Source: Vibrio sp. 14G-20
GTDB taxonomy: Bacteria > Pseudomonadota > Gammaproteobacteria > Enterobacterales > Vibrionaceae
NCBI RefSeq assembly: GCF_026241515.1
Contig: NZ_JAPHPW010000017.1
Span: 37,632-101,631, forward strand
Direction of reading: 5' to 3'
Length of the DNA: 64,000 nucleotides
The notes beneath the pieces were generated by a model that saw only the letters and a program-made list of their open reading frames with translations, was not told the origin of the DNA and ran no database searches. Positions within the stretch are counted from its first letter, which is position 1; every line of letters starts with the position of its first letter. The translations under genes were made by a program, and so were the position numbers. This document shows positions 60,821-64,000 of this stretch, in pieces.

Positions 60821-61765
60821 GTGCCTGATATGAAGCTATTTGCTGGTAACGCAACACCTGAACTAGCCCAACGTATTGCTGATCGTCTATACATCTCTCT
60901 TGGCGATGCTACCGTAGACCGTTTTTCTGATGGCGAAGTCGCTGTTCAAATCAATGAAAACGTTCGTGGTAGCGATGTATTCCTGATTCAATCAACTTGT
61001 GCACCAACCAATGACAACCTTATGGAGTTGGTGGTAATGATTGACGCAATGCGCCGTGCTTCTGCTGGCCGTATTACTGCTGTAATCCCTTACTTCGGTT
61101 ATGCCCGTCAAGATCGTCGTGTACGTTCTGCTCGTGTGCCTATTACTGCAAAAGTTGTTGCAGACTTCCTTTCTAACGTTGGTGTTGACCGCGTTCTTAC
61201 TATCGACCTACACGCAGAGCAAATCCAAGGCTTCTTCGATGTACCTGTTGATAACATCTTCGGTACTCCAGTTCTTCTAGAAGACATGGCTAACCGTGGC
61301 CTAGAAAACCCAGTAGTGGTTTCTCCAGACCTTGGTGGTGTTGTACGTGCTCGTGCAACAGCTAAAGCGCTAGGTGATGTTGACATCGCTATCGTTGATA
61401 AGCGTCGTCCACGTGCTAATGTTTCTGAAGTAATGAACCTAATCGGTGATGTTGAAGGCCGTGACTGTGTTATCGTTGATGACATGATCGATACGGGTGG
61501 CACACTATGTAAAGCAGCTGAAGCGCTTAAAGAGCGCGGTGCTAAGCGTGTATTCGCTTACGCAACTCACGCTGTTTTCTCTGGTACTGCTGCGAACAAC
61601 ATCAAGAACTCTGTTCTAGACCAAGTTATCGTAACGGATTCTATCTCTCTATCTCCAGAGATGGCTGCGACTGGTAAAGTGACAACACTTAGCCTTTCTC
61701 GCATGCTTGCTGAAGCGATTCGTCGTATCAGCAACGAAGAATCAATCTCAGCGATGTTCAACTAA
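60821..61765 (+). CDS. prs: Ribose-phosphate pyrophosphokinase
   Basis: Prs makes PRPP from ribose-5-phosphate and ATP, feeding nucleotides, NAD, His and Trp. The 314-residue protein starts with GTG (MPDMKLFAGNATPELAQ), with GAGG 8 bp upstream, as in other enterobacterial and Vibrio prs genes. Key motifs: STCAPTNDNLMELV, the flexible loop ARQDRRVRSARVPI, DLHAEQIQGFFD and the PRPP loop VIVDDMIDTGGTLCKAA. Followed by its own terminator. Confidence 0.98.
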   Translation: MPDMKLFAGNATPELAQRIADRLYISLGDATVDRFSDGEVAVQINENVRGSDVFLIQSTCAPTNDNLMELVVMIDAMRRASAGRITAVIPYFGYARQDRRVRSARVPITAKVVADFLSNVGVDRVLTIDLHAEQIQGFFDVPVDNIFGTPVLLEDMANRGLENPVVVSPDLGGVVRARATAKALGDVDIAIVDKRRPRANVSEVMNLIGDVEGRDCVIVDDMIDTGGTLCKAAEALKERGAKRVFAYATHAVFSGTAANNIKNSVLDQVIVTDSISLSPEMAATGKVTTLSLSRMLAEAIRRISNEESISAMFN

Positions 61766-61812
61766 TCAAAGCCCAATAGCTTTGCTTTAGGAACACACGA
61801 GAGAAAAACATT

Positions 61813-61843
61813 AAGCACTTCATTCAATGAAGTGCTTTTTTTA
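61813..61843 (+). terminator. Terminator of prs
   Basis: AAGCACTTCAT and ATGAAGTGCTT form an 11-bp stem around three bases, followed by six T residues. Confidence 0.92.
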
Positions 61844-61973
61844 TGTGTGAGTAATATTGCACTGCTAGTTATCACAAACAGGAATAATCGCGCAGCTATC
61901 AGCTAGCTCGCACCTTTTTCATAAACTGTGATATCATACGGCGCTTTTTGAAATCCCAAGAGAGATCCATACC

Positions 61974-62564
61974 TTGAGCCAACAAATAAAACTTCTCGTT
62001 GGACTGGCTAATCCAGGTCCAGAATACGCCAAAACTCGCCACAACGCGGGCGCTTGGGTAGTTGAAGAATTAGCGCGTGTATATAACGTGACACTAAAGA
62101 ACGAACCAAAGTTCTTTGGCCTAACGGGTCGTATCATGGTTCACGGTGAAGATCTTCGTTTGCTGATCCCAACGACTTTTATGAACTTGTCAGGCAAAGC
62201 AGTTGCAGCCTTAGCAAAGTTCTACCAAATTAAACCTGAAGAGATCATGGTCGCTCACGATGAGTTAGATCTGCCTCCTGGTATTGGAAAGTTTAAAAAA
62301 GGTGGTGGGCATGGTGGACATAATGGTCTGAAAGACATCATCAGCAAACAGGGTAACAATAAAGAATTCTATCGTCTTAGATTAGGCATCGGCCATCCAG
62401 GACACAAAGATAAAGTTGCAGGTTATGTATTAGGCAAAGCTCCTCAAAAAGAGCAAGAGTGTATCGAGGCCGTCGTTGACGAATCGGTTCGCAGCCTAGA
62501 CATCTTATTAAAAGATGGCCTACCAAAAGCACAAAATCGCTTACATACGTTCAAAGCAGAATAA
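61974..62564 (+). CDS. pth: Peptidyl-tRNA hydrolase
   Basis: Pth releases tRNA from dropped peptidyl-tRNA. The 196-residue protein starts with TTG. It has GLANPGPEYAKTRHNAGAWVV with catalytic His23, HDELDLPPGIGKFKKGGGHGGHNGLKDI with the catalytic-region Asp, and YRLRLGIGHPGHKDKVAGYVLG. It lies 10 bp before ychF, the standard pairing. Confidence 0.97.
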   Translation: MSQQIKLLVGLANPGPEYAKTRHNAGAWVVEELARVYNVTLKNEPKFFGLTGRIMVHGEDLRLLIPTTFMNLSGKAVAALAKFYQIKPEEIMVAHDELDLPPGIGKFKKGGGHGGHNGLKDIISKQGNNKEFYRLRLGIGHPGHKDKVAGYVLGKAPQKEQECIEAVVDESVRSLDILLKDGLPKAQNRLHTFKAE

Positions 62565-62574
62565 GGTTTATATC

Positions 62575-63666
62575 ATGGGTTTTAAATGTGGCATCGTTGG
62601 TCTACCAAACGTTGGTAAGTCAACTCTGTTTAACGCACTGACTAAAGCAGGCATCGAAGCAGCAAACTTTCCATTTTGTACGATCGAACCAAACACAGGT
62701 ATCGTTCCGGTTCCAGATCTACGCTTAGATGCATTAGCAAAAATTGTTAATCCACAGAAGATCCTTCCAACGACAATGGAATTCGTAGATATCGCGGGCC
62801 TAGTAGCTGGCGCATCTAAAGGTGAAGGTCTTGGTAACAAATTCCTAGCTAACATCCGTGAAACTGACGCTATCGGTCACGTTGTACGCTGCTTTGAAAA
62901 TGAAAACATTGTTCACGTTGCTGGCAAAGTATCTCCAATCGAAGATATCGAAGTGATCAACCTTGAACTTGCATTGGCTGACTTAGACAGCTGTGAGCGT
63001 GCAATTCAACGTAACGCGAAAAAAGCAAAAGGCGGCGACAAAGACGCTAAATTCGAAATCACTGTACTAGAAAAGCTACTTCCAGTTCTTACTGAAGGTG
63101 GTATGGCGCGTACTGTTGAACTTGGCAAAGAAGAAGCGGCAGCAATCGGCTACCTAAACTTCCTAACGCTTAAGCCAACCATGTACATCGCAAACGTTGC
63201 AGAAGATGGCTTTGAAAATAACCCATACCTAGACGCTGTTCGTGAATACGCTGAAAACGAAAACAACGTAGTTGTTGCAGTTTGTGCAGCAATCGAATCT
63301 GAGCTTTCTGAGCTTGATGACGAAGATCGAGAAGAGTTCCTAGCGGATATGGGTATCGAAGAACCAGGTCTTAACCGAGTGATCCGCTCTGGTTACGAAC
63401 TACTGACTCTTCAAACTTACTTCACAGCTGGCGTTAAAGAAGTTCGCGCTTGGACAATCCCTGTAGGTGCAACTGCGCCACAAGCAGCGGGTAAGATCCA
63501 CACAGACTTCGAGAAAGGTTTCATCCGTGCTGAAGTTGTTGGATTCGATCACTTCATCGAATTTAACGGTGAGAGCGGTGCGAAAGACGCAGGTAAATGG
63601 CGCCTTGAAGGTAAAGAATACATCGTTAAAGATGGTGACGTTGTTCACTTCCGCTTCAACGTATAA
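62575..63666 (+). CDS. ychF: Redox-regulated ATPase YchF/OLA1
   Basis: YchF is an Obg-like P-loop NTPase that prefers ATP and binds ribosomes. The ATG at 62575 (AAGG upstream) gives 363 residues; a reading 60 bp longer overlaps pth and is rejected. G1 is GLPNVGKST (about 9-17), DIAGLVAGASKGEGLGN is the G3 region, and a helical insert spans about 120-200. The C-terminal TGS domain has EVRAWTIPVGATAPQAAGKIHTDFEKGFIRAEV and ends VKDGDVVHFRFNV. Followed by a long palindromic terminator. Confidence 0.97.
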   Translation: MGFKCGIVGLPNVGKSTLFNALTKAGIEAANFPFCTIEPNTGIVPVPDLRLDALAKIVNPQKILPTTMEFVDIAGLVAGASKGEGLGNKFLANIRETDAIGHVVRCFENENIVHVAGKVSPIEDIEVINLELALADLDSCERAIQRNAKKAKGGDKDAKFEITVLEKLLPVLTEGGMARTVELGKEEAAAIGYLNFLTLKPTMYIANVAEDGFENNPYLDAVREYAENENNVVVAVCAAIESELSELDDEDREEFLADMGIEEPGLNRVIRSGYELLTLQTYFTAGVKEVRAWTIPVGATAPQAAGKIHTDFEKGFIRAEVVGFDHFIEFNGESGAKDAGKWRLEGKEYIVKDGDVVHFRFNV

Positions 63667-63685
63667 TTCTGATTAAACATCTAGA

Positions 63686-63715
63686 AAAAAGGCCAGTGAA
63701 TTCACTGGCCTTTTT
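63686..63715 (+). terminator. Terminator of pth-ychF
   Basis: AAAAAGGCCAGTGAA and its complement form a perfect 15-bp palindrome followed by GTTTTTC. Confidence 0.93.
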
Positions 63716-63862
63716 GTTTTTCCCGTTTCTAAATTGCCCCTCACCAGAAACTTAACTTCCTATATATATCGCCTTTTAGACCTATTTTTTGTCGACAAAT
63801 ACGCCTCTTTGCCTAAAAAGAAACCGAACAGATGTTTATTCGCGATTTATTCAAAAAAAAAG

Positions 63863-63891
63863 TTGACGGGTTTCGCTCAACTACGCATAAT
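63863..63891 (+). promoter_or_regulatory. Promoter of the tRNA-Met gene or operon
   Basis: TTGACG, 17 bp, CATAAT, followed by the GC-rich discriminator GCGCCCC, typical of stringently controlled stable RNA promoters. It lies 55 bp upstream of the tRNA. Confidence 0.85.
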
Positions 63892-63946
63892 GCGCCCCGT
63901 TCACAACGAAGCGGCAACGTCTCGAAATGAACGACAATTTGGAAAT

Positions 63947-64000
63947 GGCTACTTAGCTCAGTTGGTTAGAGCACATCACTCATAATGATGGGGTCGCAGG
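63947..64000 (+). tRNA. tRNA-Met (anticodon CAT), partial at window end
   Basis: The first 54 bases of an elongator tRNA-Met: GGCTACTTAGCTCAGTTGG, anticodon loop CTCATAA, then the variable region GGGGTCGCAGG. It lacks the features of initiator tRNA. The T-arm and acceptor 3' strand lie beyond the window; more tRNAs may follow. Confidence 0.93.

Noticed and set aside
63734..63985. 83-codon reading across the end of the window
   Set aside because: It runs through the tRNA promoter and into tRNA-Met itself.

Overview
The window is a stretch of chromosome from a marine gammaproteobacterium. It is almost certainly a Vibrio, and the gene set would fit the Splendidus clade, although the species cannot be settled from sequence alone. 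The evidence is the Vibrio order of flagellar genes (flgT / flgO-flgP / flgA-flgM-flgN / cheV-cheR / flgB to flgL), sigma-54 and sigma-28 type flagellar promoters, an 883-residue lipoprotein chitobiase, a lipoprotein 5'-nucleotidase of the Vibrio type, a KdgM-type porin, and moderate GC with densely packed genes. I see no insertion sequence, integrase, prophage, CRISPR array or rRNA gene.

Positions 1-17,531 hold one flagellar/chemotaxis region. On the minus strand, cheV-cheR end at a terminator. A sigma-54-like promoter then starts flgBCDEFGHIJ, which ends at its own terminator, and a near-perfect sigma-54 promoter starts flgKL. On the plus strand, flgA lies divergent to cheV, and flgM-flgN follow behind a good sigma-28 promoter. 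Further on, flgO-flgP (minus) and flgT (plus) are divergent; they encode the outer-membrane/H-ring parts of sheathed polar flagella.

After a 168-residue protein of unknown function, 18,320-36,918 is a complete aryl polyene (APE) pigment cluster. A minus-strand arm encodes a halogenase-like flavoprotein, a SAM methyltransferase and a small lipoprotein. A long plus-strand operon matches apeC to apeR in order: chain-length factor, acyltransferases, two ACPs, acyl-ACP synthetase, two hotdog dehydratases, glycosyltransferase/acyltransferase fusion, thioesterase, LolA-like carrier, MMPL exporter, lipoprotein, two ketosynthases and a ketoreductase. An aromatic amino acid ammonia lyase is embedded in the operon and probably makes the aryl starter acid. 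Bidirectional terminators bound the cluster, with gltX beyond on the opposite strand.

Positions 38,430-53,576 are mixed. They hold a copper module (copA with a CueR-type promoter, plus an overlapping DUF411 metal-binding protein), a KdgM-family porin, chitobiase, a TraB/GumN protein, a small secreted unknown, tRNA-Pro, a 46-residue membrane protein behind a likely FNR-controlled promoter, smrA, rluF, ybaK and the 5'-nucleotidase.

Positions 53,577-63,666 are a conserved housekeeping block. kdsA, sirB1, sirB2, prmC, prfA and hemA are on the minus strand and divergent from lolB, ispE, prs, pth and ychF. The window ends inside an elongator tRNA-Met preceded by a consensus-like promoter. Many genes are separated by long perfect hairpins that act as bidirectional terminators.
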